From Weeksella virosa DSM 16922 (GTDB lineage: Bacteria; Bacteroidota; Bacteroidia; Flavobacteriales; Weeksellaceae), in NCBI RefSeq assembly GCF_000189415.1, contig NC_015144.1:2094001-2158000 (forward strand): a DNA stretch of 64,000 nucleotides, written 5' to 3'. Below the pieces are notes generated by a model, which had not been told where the DNA came from, ran no database searches, and worked only from the letters and a program-made list of their open reading frames with translations. The position numbers and the translations under genes are program-made. Positions within the stretch are counted from its first letter, which is position 1. Each line of letters begins with the position of its first letter. Shown here piece after piece: positions 53,688 through 63,644 of the stretch.

Positions 53688-55346
53688 TTAGAAATTTGGG
53701 TCTTTGATAAATGTAAGTTTTTTATTTGATATTGGATGAAAAAACTCTAAGCATTCGGCATGTAAAAATAACCGAGAAGCTTTTTGTCCATATAGATCGT
53801 CTCCTAAAATTGGCGAATCAAGTCCCAAAGAATGAGCAGCATGTACACGCAATTGGTGAGTTCTTCCTGTTATAGGATAAAAAAATATTCTTGTAATACC
53901 ATTTGAAATTGATTCTACTTGGTAAAGAGTTTTAGCATTTTTACCATATTGATAACAAACTAATTGACGAGGACGATCTTCTAAATCTACTCTCAAAGGC
54001 AAGTTAATTTCACCCGAATATTTATTTACTTCACCCCCTAATAAAGCAACGTATCGTTTTTTTACTTTCTTTTTCAGAAATTGTTTCTGTAATTTCTCAT
54101 GGGCTATTTTAGATTTTGCAATAACCATTAAGCCAGAAGTTTGCATATCTAATCGATGTACAATCATCGGTGATGAAATATGAGGATATTGCTGTTGTAA
54201 TCTAGTTTGTACAGAATCTTTTACTTGAATCCCTGGTACAGAAAGAAAATTCTCGGGTTTATTGATGACAATAATCGCATCATCTTCATACAAAAACTCA
54301 ATTTCTTTATCTTTATTTGTATCTATCAACAATGGGTTATCATCAACAAGTGTTGCGCTTAGCATGTGTCCTAAAATTGGTTGACATTTTTGCGTACATG
54401 CAGGGTAATATTGCGCATGTTTTCTTACGGCCGATTTTGGCGAAGCTCCCCACCAAAATTCCGCCATGCATATAGGTAGTAAATCATGTAAAAATGCATA
54501 TTGCAATAGTTTTGGCGCTGCACATTCTCCGGCTGCAGCAGGCGGATTTTTACCGAATATTGCCAATAAATTTTTCGATTTTTTGTCTTGATTCAAAAAT
54601 TGATATTGCTGAAATAAATACGTTTGTAAATGATTGGATATTCTTTTTCGTTTACATTTTAAGTCTTCTATCTTCTTTTTATATTCTGATAGTTGGTTTT
54701 CTATTTTTTTTAAAGTAAGATTTTGCTTTTCCTTCAAATCTCGTAAAGTTCTTTTTTCCGCCAAACTTTCGTTTATTAGGATAGCATTTTCATTCTCAAA
54801 CTCCTCAGGAGAAAGCTTCTCTTTTAACTTTCTGCGAAGCATATCTCGTTGAGATTTCTGTCGCTTCATTTTTTGCTTCTGATCAGTAATTTTCTTTTGA
54901 TAATCTAGTTGATATTTGGTTAGATAGTTTTGTAAATCAATAAAATAACTTTGGTTTTCTAAAGTGTTAATTGAATTATTCAAATCATTGAGAATTTCTT
55001 CTTTCTGATGAAAGTAACTGTCTTTTTTCAACATATCAAAAATGGGAGGAACGAAATAATCCCAATGATTTTTATTGGCTAATTTCCCAGAAAAAGCGGC
55101 TAAAAAGCCTAGTGTGTTCTCTTTTGTTTTCACAACCAAAACACCAAACATTTTACCAATTTCTATATCTTTTCGATTATTATCTAACCCAAAATTATGA
55201 TCAAAATCTGTGGTTGTTTTTAGATAGTTTTGTAGAATCTCCGAAGCTTCAATCGCCAAAGGGTGTGGATCGTAGTAGAACGGAAATGTAAATTTTTCGG
55301 GTAAGGCTATTTTTTTTTTATTGGGTAATGGGTGTATTTTATACAT
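53688..55346 (-). CDS. RluA-family pseudouridine synthase with long N-terminal extension
   Basis: 552 residues. The catalytic domain occupies the last 210 or so: VINKPENFLSVPG, the catalytic Asp in IVHRLDMQTSGLMVIAKS, and PITGRTHQLRVHAAHSLG. The first 330 residues are an extra part with a charged coiled coil at about residues 130-240 (QKMKRQKSQRDMLRRKLKEKL...) and AAAGECAAPKLLQYAFLHDLLPICMAEFWWG. Long RluA relatives with this layout occur in other bacteria. It modifies uridines in rRNA or tRNA. The exact site is unknown. Confidence 0.92.
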   Translation of the reverse strand: MYKIHPLPNKKKIALPEKFTFPFYYDPHPLAIEASEILQNYLKTTTDFDHNFGLDNNRKDIEIGKMFGVLVVKTKENTLGFLAAFSGKLANKNHWDYFVPPIFDMLKKDSYFHQKEEILNDLNNSINTLENQSYFIDLQNYLTKYQLDYQKKITDQKQKMKRQKSQRDMLRRKLKEKLSPEEFENENAILINESLAEKRTLRDLKEKQNLTLKKIENQLSEYKKKIEDLKCKRKRISNHLQTYLFQQYQFLNQDKKSKNLLAIFGKNPPAAAGECAAPKLLQYAFLHDLLPICMAEFWWGASPKSAVRKHAQYYPACTQKCQPILGHMLSATLVDDNPLLIDTNKDKEIEFLYEDDAIIVINKPENFLSVPGIQVKDSVQTRLQQQYPHISSPMIVHRLDMQTSGLMVIAKSKIAHEKLQKQFLKKKVKKRYVALLGGEVNKYSGEINLPLRVDLEDRPRQLVCYQYGKNAKTLYQVESISNGITRIFFYPITGRTHQLRVHAAHSLGLDSPILGDDLYGQKASRLFLHAECLEFFHPISNKKLTFIKDPNF

Positions 55347-55351
55347 TATTT

Positions 55352-57004
55352 TTATTGCATTAATGCTTTGGCCTGTTCCAATGCAGAATCTGTAACCGAT
55401 GATCCAGAGATCATTTGGGCAATTTCATTTAGACGCTCTTGGTGATCAAGTTTTTTTATCTTTGTAGAGGCAGAATTTTTGTCTATTGTCTTATAAACCT
55501 TATATTGATTATTTCCTTTAGAGGCTACTTGTGGCAAATGCGTAATTACGAAAAGCTGCATATTTTTGGCCATTTCTTTCATAACCAATCCTGTATCATT
55601 GGCTATTTTACCAGAAATACCTGTATCAATTTCGTCCAAAACCAGTGTAGGTAGTTGAAGGTGTTCTGCTAACAGCTTTTTGATTGCCAGCATCAAACGA
55701 GATCTTTCTCCACCAGAAACTGCTTTTTCAATATTTTTTGGTTCTGAACCTTTGTTGGCACTAAAAAGGAATTCTACTTTACTTTTACCAGTCGATGTAA
55801 AACGCGGTAAAGTTTGTAAACGAATCGATAAAACAGCATTCGGCATTCCTAACTGTCGTAATGTTTGCATTATATATTTCTCCACTTTCGGTATCGATTG
55901 TTCTCTTGTTTTATGAAGTTTTAGCGACTTTTGCTCTAATAAATTTTCAAGCTTTACAAGGTCTTTCTCTTTTCTAGCAATCGTTTCTTCTATATTTTCT
56001 AATCCAAAATTTTGTTCTGCTAATTTTTCTTCGATCTCCAAAAGCTCCTCGATTGTTTGTGCTTGATGTTTTCGTAATAAATTATGCAATAAATCCAATC
56101 GTTCATTAATTTCGATCAATCGCTCAGGATTTGCTTCAAAACTACTCAGCTCACCTTCCAAATCTTGTTGCACATCTTCCAACTCTATCCTTGCTGTAAG
56201 CAGTCGGTTGTATAGCGTAGATAAGTTTTCAGAAAAACTACTTATTTTATTTAGTCTTTGTTCAACTTCTCGTAAAACAGTCAATAGCCCAAATTCTTCA
56301 TCTTGAAAAAGGTGTGAAGTTTCTGCTAAATTGGCGAGAATATCTTCTGCATGGCTCAATGTTTTAGCTTCTTCTTCTAAGCATTCTAGCTCATGTTTTT
56401 TCAGTTCTGCTTTCGTAAGCTCTTCTAGCAAATACGCATTATAATCGTGGTTGTTTGCCATCTCTTGCCGCTGAGTTTTCAATAGCTCAACCTCATTTTG
56501 CAATAAGCTATAGGATGTAAACTCTTTTTGGTAGGATTGGATATCTAGCTGATCTTGTGCATACGCATCCAAGACATGAAGTTGATAATTATTCTCGATA
56601 ATTTTTGCTGTGTTGAACTGAGAATGAATGTCAATTAATTGTTCAGATAACTTTTGTAATAGATTGATATTGACTGGAGTGTCATTTATAAAAGCACGAG
56701 ATTTACCAGAGGGCAATAACTCTCTACGGATGATGGTTTCTTGATCGTAATCCAGTTCATGTTCAGAAAAAAATGTTTGGAGACCCAAGTCTTTTATCTG
56801 AAAAATTGCTTCAATAATTCCTTTATTTTCTTGATTTTTGAGTAATTTCATATCGGCTCTTTCTCCTAAAACCAATTTAAGAGCACCTATTAAAATCGAT
56901 TTACCAGCACCCGTTTCACCGGTAATGGTCGTTAAACCTTTTTCAAACTCAACCTCGAGTTCGTCTATGATTGCAAAATTTGTGACACGTAAACTTTGTA
57001 ACAT
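55352..57004 (-). CDS. recN: DNA repair protein RecN
   Basis: 550 residues, the standard length. SMC-like ATPase: Walker A in TTITGETGAGKSILIGALKL at the N-terminus, a long central coiled coil (about 150-370), the signature VSGGERSRLMLAIKKLLAE, Walker B TLVLDEIDTGISGK and ITHLPQVASKG. It acts at DNA double-strand breaks. It lies 1 base from the DUF4835 stop, in one leftward operon. Confidence 0.96.
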   Translation of the reverse strand: MLQSLRVTNFAIIDELEVEFEKGLTTITGETGAGKSILIGALKLVLGERADMKLLKNQENKGIIEAIFQIKDLGLQTFFSEHELDYDQETIIRRELLPSGKSRAFINDTPVNINLLQKLSEQLIDIHSQFNTAKIIENNYQLHVLDAYAQDQLDIQSYQKEFTSYSLLQNEVELLKTQRQEMANNHDYNAYLLEELTKAELKKHELECLEEEAKTLSHAEDILANLAETSHLFQDEEFGLLTVLREVEQRLNKISSFSENLSTLYNRLLTARIELEDVQQDLEGELSSFEANPERLIEINERLDLLHNLLRKHQAQTIEELLEIEEKLAEQNFGLENIEETIARKEKDLVKLENLLEQKSLKLHKTREQSIPKVEKYIMQTLRQLGMPNAVLSIRLQTLPRFTSTGKSKVEFLFSANKGSEPKNIEKAVSGGERSRLMLAIKKLLAEHLQLPTLVLDEIDTGISGKIANDTGLVMKEMAKNMQLFVITHLPQVASKGNNQYKVYKTIDKNSASTKIKKLDHQERLNEIAQMISGSSVTDSALEQAKALMQ

Positions 57005-57005
57005 C

Positions 57006-57911
57006 TTATTTTTTCAGATTGTTCCAGGTTTCTCTATTTTTCGGAGAAAGCGTGTTTAATATTTCTTTCAATTGAGGAAGATTCACCGTAGAAACAGGGC
57101 CTCCACCAAAAATTTTTGTGATTTCATCTTTTTTTGCCGAAATAAATAAATCTACAGGATAAAACTGTTGATAATTACCTTTTGCATAAAAATCCAATTG
57201 TAACAGTGCGTTTCCTAAGTTGTTTTTTGCTCGCATATCGCTTTCTGCCATTAAATCTAAGCCACTTCTGTGGTACTGATAAATAGTTGTCCGCAAGTTA
57301 TTGGCATCACTTTTCAGGAAATTACTCGCCAATAGGCTTCTCGCCTGTAAGCCATCCAAATCGCTCCAACCACTGAACTTGGTACCTTGCCCTAATTGTG
57401 CTATTTTTTGTGCGGTTTTGTAATATTCTGTTCCGCCATTTCTGGCAAAAGAATCTGCATCATAACCTAAAATCATGTAGATGTAAAATGCCACTACATC
57501 GGTAAGATTTTTATTGCTAAACTTCCGATCGTTGAAAATCAATTGTTCATTTTCAGAATATTCAAAAGTAAAGTTATTATCAGCTAGGTTCAGCATCGGT
57601 GTATAATAGGTGGAGTTGAAAACCGGTCTTCTCGATTGAACGAGGAGTGAAGCTTTGTACTCGTTGCCGGTTTTGTTGATGATGATGATATTGAAATTTG
57701 CTTCGATTCTTTCGTGCGGTTTCAATCGGGTAGTGGTCCAATTCGTATTATTAATAAAATCTTTTAAAGATCTTTGTAAAGTTTGATACACCTGTGTGTT
57801 CGAGCCCTGCACTTGCGAATAATCTATATTGACATCTGCTACGAAGGTTTGCGCCCAACTAAAAGTAGACACAAAAACAAAACAAATTATTGAAAGCAAC
57901 TTATTCATCAT
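57006..57911 (-). CDS. DUF4835 family protein (PorD-like)
   Basis: 301 residues with a signal peptide (first ~20 residues, ending TFSWAQ). TFVADVNIDYSQVQGSNTQVYQTLQRSLKDFINNTNWT and NATLLQ-like segments (NLGNALLQLDFYAKGNYQQFYPVDLFISAKKDEITKIFGGG) match the DUF4835 family, which is found between coaBC and recN in Flavobacteriia. Some annotations name it PorD and connect it with type IX secretion; I am not certain of that link. Probably periplasmic. Confidence 0.85.
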   Translation of the reverse strand: MMNKLLSIICFVFVSTFSWAQTFVADVNIDYSQVQGSNTQVYQTLQRSLKDFINNTNWTTTRLKPHERIEANFNIIIINKTGNEYKASLLVQSRRPVFNSTYYTPMLNLADNNFTFEYSENEQLIFNDRKFSNKNLTDVVAFYIYMILGYDADSFARNGGTEYYKTAQKIAQLGQGTKFSGWSDLDGLQARSLLASNFLKSDANNLRTTIYQYHRSGLDLMAESDMRAKNNLGNALLQLDFYAKGNYQQFYPVDLFISAKKDEITKIFGGGPVSTVNLPQLKEILNTLSPKNRETWNNLKK

Positions 57912-59113
57912 GATAATTTTTGGGTGATAAGATAGGATAAAATATCGAAGGCAACTTCTTTTTTCGATTTTGTTTCGAAGCTTTTTTGTTCACCATTTCG
58001 ATCTAAGATAGTAATCTTATTGGTGTCTTTCTGGAAACCAGCTTCTTTGTCTCTCATCGAATTGAGTACAATGAAATCTAGGTTTTTCTTTTTCAATTTT
58101 TTTTCTGCAAAAGCAATTTCATTATTGGTTTCCAATGCAAATCCTACCAATATTTGATCTGGAGTTTTGATTTCGCCTAGTGATTTCAGAATATCAGGAT
58201 TTTTCACCAACTCGATAATCATTGTATCGTCGTCTTTTTTTATTTTTTGTTCGGCTATTTCTTTAGGACGATAATCTGCTACAGCAGCTGCCATTATGGT
58301 AATATCTGCCTCTAGAAAATTGTTGTGCATCGCAGTATACATATCTTGCGCAGAAGTAATTTTTTGGACAGTAATTTCCTTATGAGAAACTTTTTCGGCA
58401 CTTGGACCTGAGACCAAGGTTACTTTAGCACCAAGTAAATAAGAAGCTTCAGCCAGCGAATAACCCATTTTGCCCGAAGAATAATTTCCGATGAATCGAA
58501 CCGGATCAATATTTTCATATGTCGGACCTGCAGAAATCAAAACATGTTTACCAAAAAGGGGTAAATCTTTTTCGATAAGTTTATCCAAAAAATCGACTAT
58601 ATGTTCAGGTTCTGCCATACGGCCTTCGCCAACTAAACCACTTGCCAACTCACCGCTTTCTGATGGAATTATGTGAACATTATTTTTCTCAAGAATTTCT
58701 AAATTCGACTTAGTAGTTGGATGTTGATACATATCCAAATCCATAGCTGGCGCAATAATCACAGGACATTTTGCCGACAAATATGTTGCAAGCACAAGGT
58801 TGTTACATGTGCCATTTGCCATCGCAGAAAGCGTATTCGCGGTACATGGCGCAATGATCATATAATCGGCCCAAAGAGCAAATTCTACATGGTTATTCCA
58901 ATCACCATTATCGCTAAAAAACTTCCATTCTACTGAATTTTTAGAAAGGGTAGAAAGGGTGAGAGGTGTAACAAAACTTCGTGCATCAGGCGTCATTATC
59001 ACTTTTACCTGAGCTTCCTGCTTGACGAGCAATCTAACTAAAATAGCGACCTTGTAGGCCGCTATTCCGGCAGTTACTGCCACAAGTATATTTTTATTCT
59101 TCAGTCTAGACAT
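57908..59113 (-). CDS. coaBC: Bifunctional phosphopantothenoylcysteine decarboxylase/phosphopantothenate-cysteine ligase
   Basis: 401 residues. CoaC half: ILVAVTAGIAAYKVAILVRLLVKQ, with the active-site His in WNNHVEFALWAD, and APCTANTLSAMANGTCNNLV and PAMDLDMYQHPTTKSNL. CoaB half from about residue 185: HVLISAGPTYENIDPVRFIGNYSSGKMGYSLAEA and DFIVLNSM. It carries two steps of coenzyme A synthesis. Overlaps the next gene by 4 bases and rpoZ by 1. Confidence 0.97.
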   Translation of the reverse strand: MSRLKNKNILVAVTAGIAAYKVAILVRLLVKQEAQVKVIMTPDARSFVTPLTLSTLSKNSVEWKFFSDNGDWNNHVEFALWADYMIIAPCTANTLSAMANGTCNNLVLATYLSAKCPVIIAPAMDLDMYQHPTTKSNLEILEKNNVHIIPSESGELASGLVGEGRMAEPEHIVDFLDKLIEKDLPLFGKHVLISAGPTYENIDPVRFIGNYSSGKMGYSLAEASYLLGAKVTLVSGPSAEKVSHKEITVQKITSAQDMYTAMHNNFLEADITIMAAAVADYRPKEIAEQKIKKDDDTMIIELVKNPDILKSLGEIKTPDQILVGFALETNNEIAFAEKKLKKKNLDFIVLNSMRDKEAGFQKDTNKITILDRNGEQKSFETKSKKEVAFDILSYLITQKLS

Positions 59114-59433
59114 TAATCCTCGTTTGGATTTCTGAAATAAATATCATTATCTATCCATTCTTTGATTGCGATAGAAGTAGGCTTTGGTAAGCGCTCATAG
59201 AATTTTGATACTTCTATTTGTTCCCTATTTTCGAAAACTTCCTCCAAAGAATCAGTGTGAGAGGCAAAATCATCTAATTTCTGGATAAGTTCTTGCTTCA
59301 TCTCTTGATTGATTTGCTCTGAACGTTTTCCCATGATTACGATAGCTTCGTAGATGTTGCCAGTTTTGGCCTCTATTTTGTTTCGGTTGTAGGTTACAGT
59401 TGTTGTTGCAGCATCTATATCTTTAAAGTTCAT
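59113..59433 (-). CDS. rpoZ: RNA polymerase omega subunit-like protein
   Basis: 106 residues. Bacteroidota-type omega: the segment TGNIYEAIVIMGKRSEQINQEMKQELIQKLDDFA carries the omega-type core (I-x-x-RA-like pattern reduced to VIMGKRSEQI). Position between bamD and coaBC is the usual one in this phylum. Small subunit that helps assemble RNA polymerase. Confidence 0.85.
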   Translation of the reverse strand: MNFKDIDAATTTVTYNRNKIEAKTGNIYEAIVIMGKRSEQINQEMKQELIQKLDDFASHTDSLEEVFENREQIEVSKFYERLPKPTSIAIKEWIDNDIYFRNPNED

Positions 59434-59444
59434 AATAATTTCGT

Positions 59445-60335
59445 TTAATTTACAGTTTGATTATCTAAGTTATATTGTACGTTTCTATCTTTAGCTTCTT
59501 GTGCTTCTTTATGCATATCGATTTGTGCTTTCACTTTATCAAAATCGTTGATAGCTTTGGCTAGGCTTGTATTGATTTTTTCAGCTTCGCTTTTGAAGCT
59601 AGATTCTGGATATAAACGCGAAAATAATTTATATTGGGTGAGTGCTTCTTGTAGACGAAGTTCTTTATGCTCTAATCGGCTAAAATTCATCGCTAATTCG
59701 GCTTTCGAACGAAGAGAATAGAGCATGGCTTCTTCTCTGTATTTGGAATCCGGAAAATCGTCTACCATATTATCAAAAGCAACTCCCGCTGCTTTGTATT
59801 TCATTGTTTTATAATACACACGGGCTATTTCGAATGCTTTTTTCTCTAATTTACCTCGAAGTTCGTCAATATATTCATTGGCTTGGGCTACGTGCTCAGA
59901 CTCTGGATAGGTATTGATGAAGTTTTGCATTTCATCAATCGCATTATATGTACTGGTCTGATCGAGATTGTAACGCGGAGAATCTTTGTAATAAGAAAAA
60001 GCCGATAAGTATAGTGCATCTTCTGCACGGTGATCCAAGGGGTAGGTGCCAGCAAAATTCTTAAACAAATGCCCTGATAAACGATAGTTTTCATCGTTGT
60101 AATTGGCTTGCGCAATATTATAGGCAATATCTGCAGCCTTTTCTGTTCCGACAAAAGAGGTGGAAATTCGATTGTATAGCTCAAGTGCTAAATCGTATTT
60201 ACCTTGCTCGAACAATGTGTTAGCAATAGAAAAAATCTCGTCTTTATCAGAGCTTTTCATTGCTTTGTTGTATTGCGTATTACACGAAGTAAGCATCGTG
60301 GCCACAAGAAAGGTTAAACTAACTTTTTTAAACAT
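59445..60335 (-). CDS. bamD: Outer membrane assembly lipoprotein BamD
   Basis: 296 residues with lipoprotein signal LTSC (Cys about 18). TPR repeats follow: ANTLFEQGKYDLALELYNRIS, IAYNIAQANYNDENYRLSGHLFKNFAGTYP, EDALYLSAFSYYKDSPRYNLDQTSTYNAIDEMQNFINTYPES and FDNMVDDFPDSKYREEAMLYSLR. It is part of the BAM complex that inserts outer membrane beta-barrels. Confidence 0.94.
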   Translation of the reverse strand: MFKKVSLTFLVATMLTSCNTQYNKAMKSSDKDEIFSIANTLFEQGKYDLALELYNRISTSFVGTEKAADIAYNIAQANYNDENYRLSGHLFKNFAGTYPLDHRAEDALYLSAFSYYKDSPRYNLDQTSTYNAIDEMQNFINTYPESEHVAQANEYIDELRGKLEKKAFEIARVYYKTMKYKAAGVAFDNMVDDFPDSKYREEAMLYSLRSKAELAMNFSRLEHKELRLQEALTQYKLFSRLYPESSFKSEAEKINTSLAKAINDFDKVKAQIDMHKEAQEAKDRNVQYNLDNQTVN

Positions 60336-60406
60336 TCTGCAAACTTACTAAAAATAAACTATTTGTTGAAAAAAATATCCAACCATTCTCTTTTTTTTAT
60401 CAAGTG

Positions 60407-60913
60407 CTATTCAGCTGTTTTTCCTTGATCCATATTGGCTACATCTCGATCAAATAGATAGAGACCTCCTTTGTCTTCACCAATCATTTCTAGTTTATCG
60501 AGAATAGTGCGTGCAAGTCGTTCTTCTTCAATCTGTTCAGAAACATACCATTGCAAGAAGTTGTGGGTAGTATAATCACGTTCATCAAGGGTAAGTCCGA
60601 CAATTTCGTTGATGCTTTCTGAGACAAAAATCTCGTGTTTCAAGATTGCCTTGAAAACATCTTTAAGGCTTGAAAAGCTTTGGTCTGGCTCTTCTATTTG
60701 TGGCACATGTGCTTTACCTCCGCGCTCGTTGATAAATTTGATTAATTTCAGCATATGCATTCTTTCCTCATCAGCGTGGGCATATAAAAAATTGGCAGAA
60801 CCTTCTAATCCTTTGACTTCTGCCCAAGAAGCCATTGCCAAATAGAGTTGAGAAGAATCTCCTTCTAATTTTATTTGCTTGTTTAATGCATCGAGAATTA
60901 CTTGTGAAATCAT
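60407..60913 (-). CDS. Ferritin
   Basis: 168 residues. Non-heme ferritin of the FtnA type: LYLAMASWAEVKGLEGSANFLYAHADEERMHMLKLIKFINERGG contains the ferroxidase Glu and the EExxH motif, and FLQWYVSEQIEEERLARTILDKLEMIGEDKGGLYLFDRDV completes the site. Stores iron in the cytoplasm. The start follows dapA by 13 bases; probably same transcript. Confidence 0.95.
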   Translation of the reverse strand: MISQVILDALNKQIKLEGDSSQLYLAMASWAEVKGLEGSANFLYAHADEERMHMLKLIKFINERGGKAHVPQIEEPDQSFSSLKDVFKAILKHEIFVSESINEIVGLTLDERDYTTHNFLQWYVSEQIEEERLARTILDKLEMIGEDKGGLYLFDRDVANMDQGKTAE

Positions 60914-60926
60914 ATTTTTCTTATTT

Positions 60927-61808
60927 TTAATTTATATTATTTAATATTTTTTTTATGGTTTGGGATAGATTTTCTGTAGCCGGCATCAGTGGTAATCGTG
61001 TATATGGAGAACAAATTCCTTGATGATGCAAAACTGATTTTATACCGGCAGGATTACCTTCTGCAAAAATTGCTCGGGTAATTTCTACCATCTTATAATG
61101 TGCTTCGTAGGCTTGATCTACTTTTCTTTCTAAACCTAAACGTATCATAGAAGAAAATTGTTGTGGAATTCCTTGTGCTATGACAGAAATCACTCCTTTT
61201 CCTCCCGCCAATGTCATCGGTAAAGCAAATTCGTCATCACCAGACAAAACAAAAAAATCCCTCCTTGTATTTTGTCGTAGGACATCGGTTGATTGTAGAA
61301 AATTTGGCGAAGCTTCTTTTATTGCTATGATATTGTCAAACTCGTTGGCCAAACGTACAGTTGTTTCTGCTTCGATATTAGAACCAGTTCTGCTTGGTAC
61401 ATTATACAAAATTATTTTAGAATCGGTTTGCGATGCAATCATTTTATAATGCTGATAAATACCTTCTTGGCTTGGTCGATTGTAATAAGGAGAGACGGTC
61501 AACACTGCTTCAAAAGCTCCTAAATCACTTGTTTTATACGCCTCTACAACAGCCGTAGTGTTATTACCTCCAATCCCTAAAACTAAGGCAACTCGTTGTT
61601 TGTTTGCTCGAATGACAGTCTCTATTACTGCTTTTTGTTCTTCTGCAGTCAACGTAGCTGTTTCTGCAGTTGTTCCTAAAACAACCAAAAATTCTACTCC
61701 ACCTTCGATAGTATAATCTACTAACTTCTCCAAGGCAGGAAAATCAATACTTTTATCTTCTTTGAACGGAGTAATTAGAGCAACTCCAGTTCCCATTAAA
61801 TTTTTCAT
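60927..61808 (-). CDS. dapA: 4-hydroxy-tetrahydrodipicolinate synthase
   Basis: 293 residues. GTGVALITPFKEDKSIDFPALEKLVDYTIEGGVEFLVVLGTTAETATLT, then YYNRPSQEGIYQHYKMIA with the catalytic Tyr, IILYNVPSRTGSNIEAET and the Schiff-base Lys in NIIAIKEASPN, GVISVIAQGIPQ. It condenses pyruvate and aspartate semialdehyde in lysine and diaminopimelate synthesis. Confidence 0.96.
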   Translation of the reverse strand: MKNLMGTGVALITPFKEDKSIDFPALEKLVDYTIEGGVEFLVVLGTTAETATLTAEEQKAVIETVIRANKQRVALVLGIGGNNTTAVVEAYKTSDLGAFEAVLTVSPYYNRPSQEGIYQHYKMIASQTDSKIILYNVPSRTGSNIEAETTVRLANEFDNIIAIKEASPNFLQSTDVLRQNTRRDFFVLSGDDEFALPMTLAGGKGVISVIAQGIPQQFSSMIRLGLERKVDQAYEAHYKMVEITRAIFAEGNPAGIKSVLHHQGICSPYTRLPLMPATENLSQTIKKILNNIN

Positions 61809-61941
61809 GATTGGTATTAAATTATGTAAATTTCCTAATAATCTTTCGTAAACACAAATCTAAACTTAACTTTAGAATTTGTTTAAAAAAAATAATGATT
61901 TTTAGTCGTATTTCCCAAATAAAATAAAGAATTTTGTAAGC

Positions 61942-62694
61942 ATGATAGTAACTATTAAAAAACTGAAATTTCTTGGTTTGTTTGGTTTGATGACCCTCAC
62001 TGTTTCTTGCACCACTCAAACATTGCATCAAGAAAAGTTTGATTTTCTAGCTAATACACCAATAGACTCAGCGCTAGAAGAGGATTCTGAAATGGTCTCT
62101 TTTATTCTACCGTATAAACAAAAACTCGACACAGAGATGAATCGTGTGATTACCTACACGCCAGTTGATCTTACCAAAGATGGGTTTTATTGTACCTTGT
62201 GTAACCTTACGGCCGATATGACGTTGGAGTATATCAACCTGCACTTTATTAACGAGCCAAAACTGCAAGCTGATGCGGTAGTCCTTAATTATGGTGGGTT
62301 GAGAAGGAGCTTCAACAAAGGTCCTTTGACCGTAGGAAATGTGTACGAATTGATGCCATTTGAGAACGAATTGATGTTGTTAACACTTACCGGACAGTCG
62401 GTCAGAGAAATGATGGATTACCTGAGAACTTTTAGCGTTGGGCATCCAGTCGCAAACATTTCCATAAAATCTGCAAATGATTATACAATAGACGGTAAAC
62501 CAATATCCGACCAAAAAACATACCGCATTGCAACGACCGATTATTTATACAATGGTGGTGATCGAATGTTCTTTTTTGCCAAAGCAATCGACGCCAAAGT
62601 ACTCAACATAAAACTACGCGATTTACTGATGGTAGAGTTTCAAAAGACAGACACACTACAAGTAGACACCAAACAAAGAATATTTGCCAAATGA
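61942..62694 (+). CDS. 5'-nucleotidase C-terminal domain lipoprotein
   Basis: 250 residues with lipobox VSC (Cys about residue 28). QADAVVLNYGGLRRSFNKGPLTVGNVYELMPFENELMLLTLTGQSVREMMDYL and ISDQKTYRIATTDYLYNGGDRMFFF are the substrate-specificity domain of UshA-like 5'-nucleotidases. The metallophosphatase half is absent from this protein and is encoded by the next gene, which overlaps by 4 bases. They presumably work together in the periplasm. Confidence 0.9.
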   Translation: MIVTIKKLKFLGLFGLMTLTVSCTTQTLHQEKFDFLANTPIDSALEEDSEMVSFILPYKQKLDTEMNRVITYTPVDLTKDGFYCTLCNLTADMTLEYINLHFINEPKLQADAVVLNYGGLRRSFNKGPLTVGNVYELMPFENELMLLTLTGQSVREMMDYLRTFSVGHPVANISIKSANDYTIDGKPISDQKTYRIATTDYLYNGGDRMFFFAKAIDAKVLNIKLRDLLMVEFQKTDTLQVDTKQRIFAK

Positions 62695-63620
62695 AAAGAA
62701 GAGATTTTATCCTACAAACTGCCGCTGCTACTGCTTTTACTTTAGTGCCTTCAGTAGATTTATTTGCTAATGAGCCAAATGTAAAGAAAATTACAATTTT
62801 ACATACGAATGACCAACACTCGAGAATAGAGCCTTTCGAGGAATCGAAAGATCCGAAATACTCGAATAAAGGTGGTTTTGCACGTCGGGCAACTTTGCTG
62901 CACCAAATCAGAAAACAAGAGAAAAATGTTCTTTTATTAGATGCAGGTGATGTTTTTCAGGGCACACCATATTTTAATATGTTTGGTGGTGAATTAGAGT
63001 TCAGACTAATGTCGAAAATGGGCTATGATGCAGGGACAATTGGTAATCATGAGTTTGATAATCACTTAGAAGGTTTAAAAAAGCAACTTCCCTATGCTAA
63101 TTTTGATATTCTCAATGCCAACTACGATTTTACCAATACGATTTTAGAAGGGCTTATAAAACCCTACAAAATTATTATAAAAGATGGTGTGAAAATAGGA
63201 ATTTTCGGGCTAGGAGTTGGACTCAAAGGGCTTGTCGATCCTCGCGCTTATGCAGAGACCGTCTATCTAGACCCAATAGAAATTACGCAAGACATGACCC
63301 GGATTTTACGCGAGGAACAAAAATGTGATTTGGTAATTTGTCTTTCTCATTTAGGGTACGAATATCAAAGCAATCAGGTAAGTGATGTAGTCTTGGCAAA
63401 AGCGACCAAAGATATAGATCTGATAATCGGAGGGCATACACATACATTCTTACCAGAGCCTCAGGTTTTTATAAATTCTGCAGGAAAAAATGTTTTGGTT
63501 AATCAAGTTGGGTGGTCTGGATTGTTTTTAGGTAGGATAGATTTTTTCATTCAAAAAGGAAAAGTAAAACAAATCGCAACTTATCCGATTGGTCATTACG
63601 AAATCAATCAATACGTATAA
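62691..63620 (+). CDS. 5'-nucleotidase metallophosphatase domain protein
   Basis: 309 residues with an N-terminal twin-arginine-like export signal (KRRDFILQTAAATAFTLVPS). The calcineurin-like phosphatase motifs are complete: ILHTNDQHSRIEP, LLDAGDVFQGTPYFNMFGG, GTIGNHEFDNHLEG, CLSHLGYEYQ and IIGGHTHTFLPEP. The nucleotide-specificity domain that normally follows in the same chain is the preceding gene. The phosphatase chain should hydrolyse nucleotides or related phosphoesters outside the cytoplasm. Confidence 0.92.
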   Translation: MKRRDFILQTAAATAFTLVPSVDLFANEPNVKKITILHTNDQHSRIEPFEESKDPKYSNKGGFARRATLLHQIRKQEKNVLLLDAGDVFQGTPYFNMFGGELEFRLMSKMGYDAGTIGNHEFDNHLEGLKKQLPYANFDILNANYDFTNTILEGLIKPYKIIIKDGVKIGIFGLGVGLKGLVDPRAYAETVYLDPIEITQDMTRILREEQKCDLVICLSHLGYEYQSNQVSDVVLAKATKDIDLIIGGHTHTFLPEPQVFINSAGKNVLVNQVGWSGLFLGRIDFFIQKGKVKQIATYPIGHYEINQYV

Positions 63621-63644
63621 GATTTCCATCCTAATAAAAAAATA

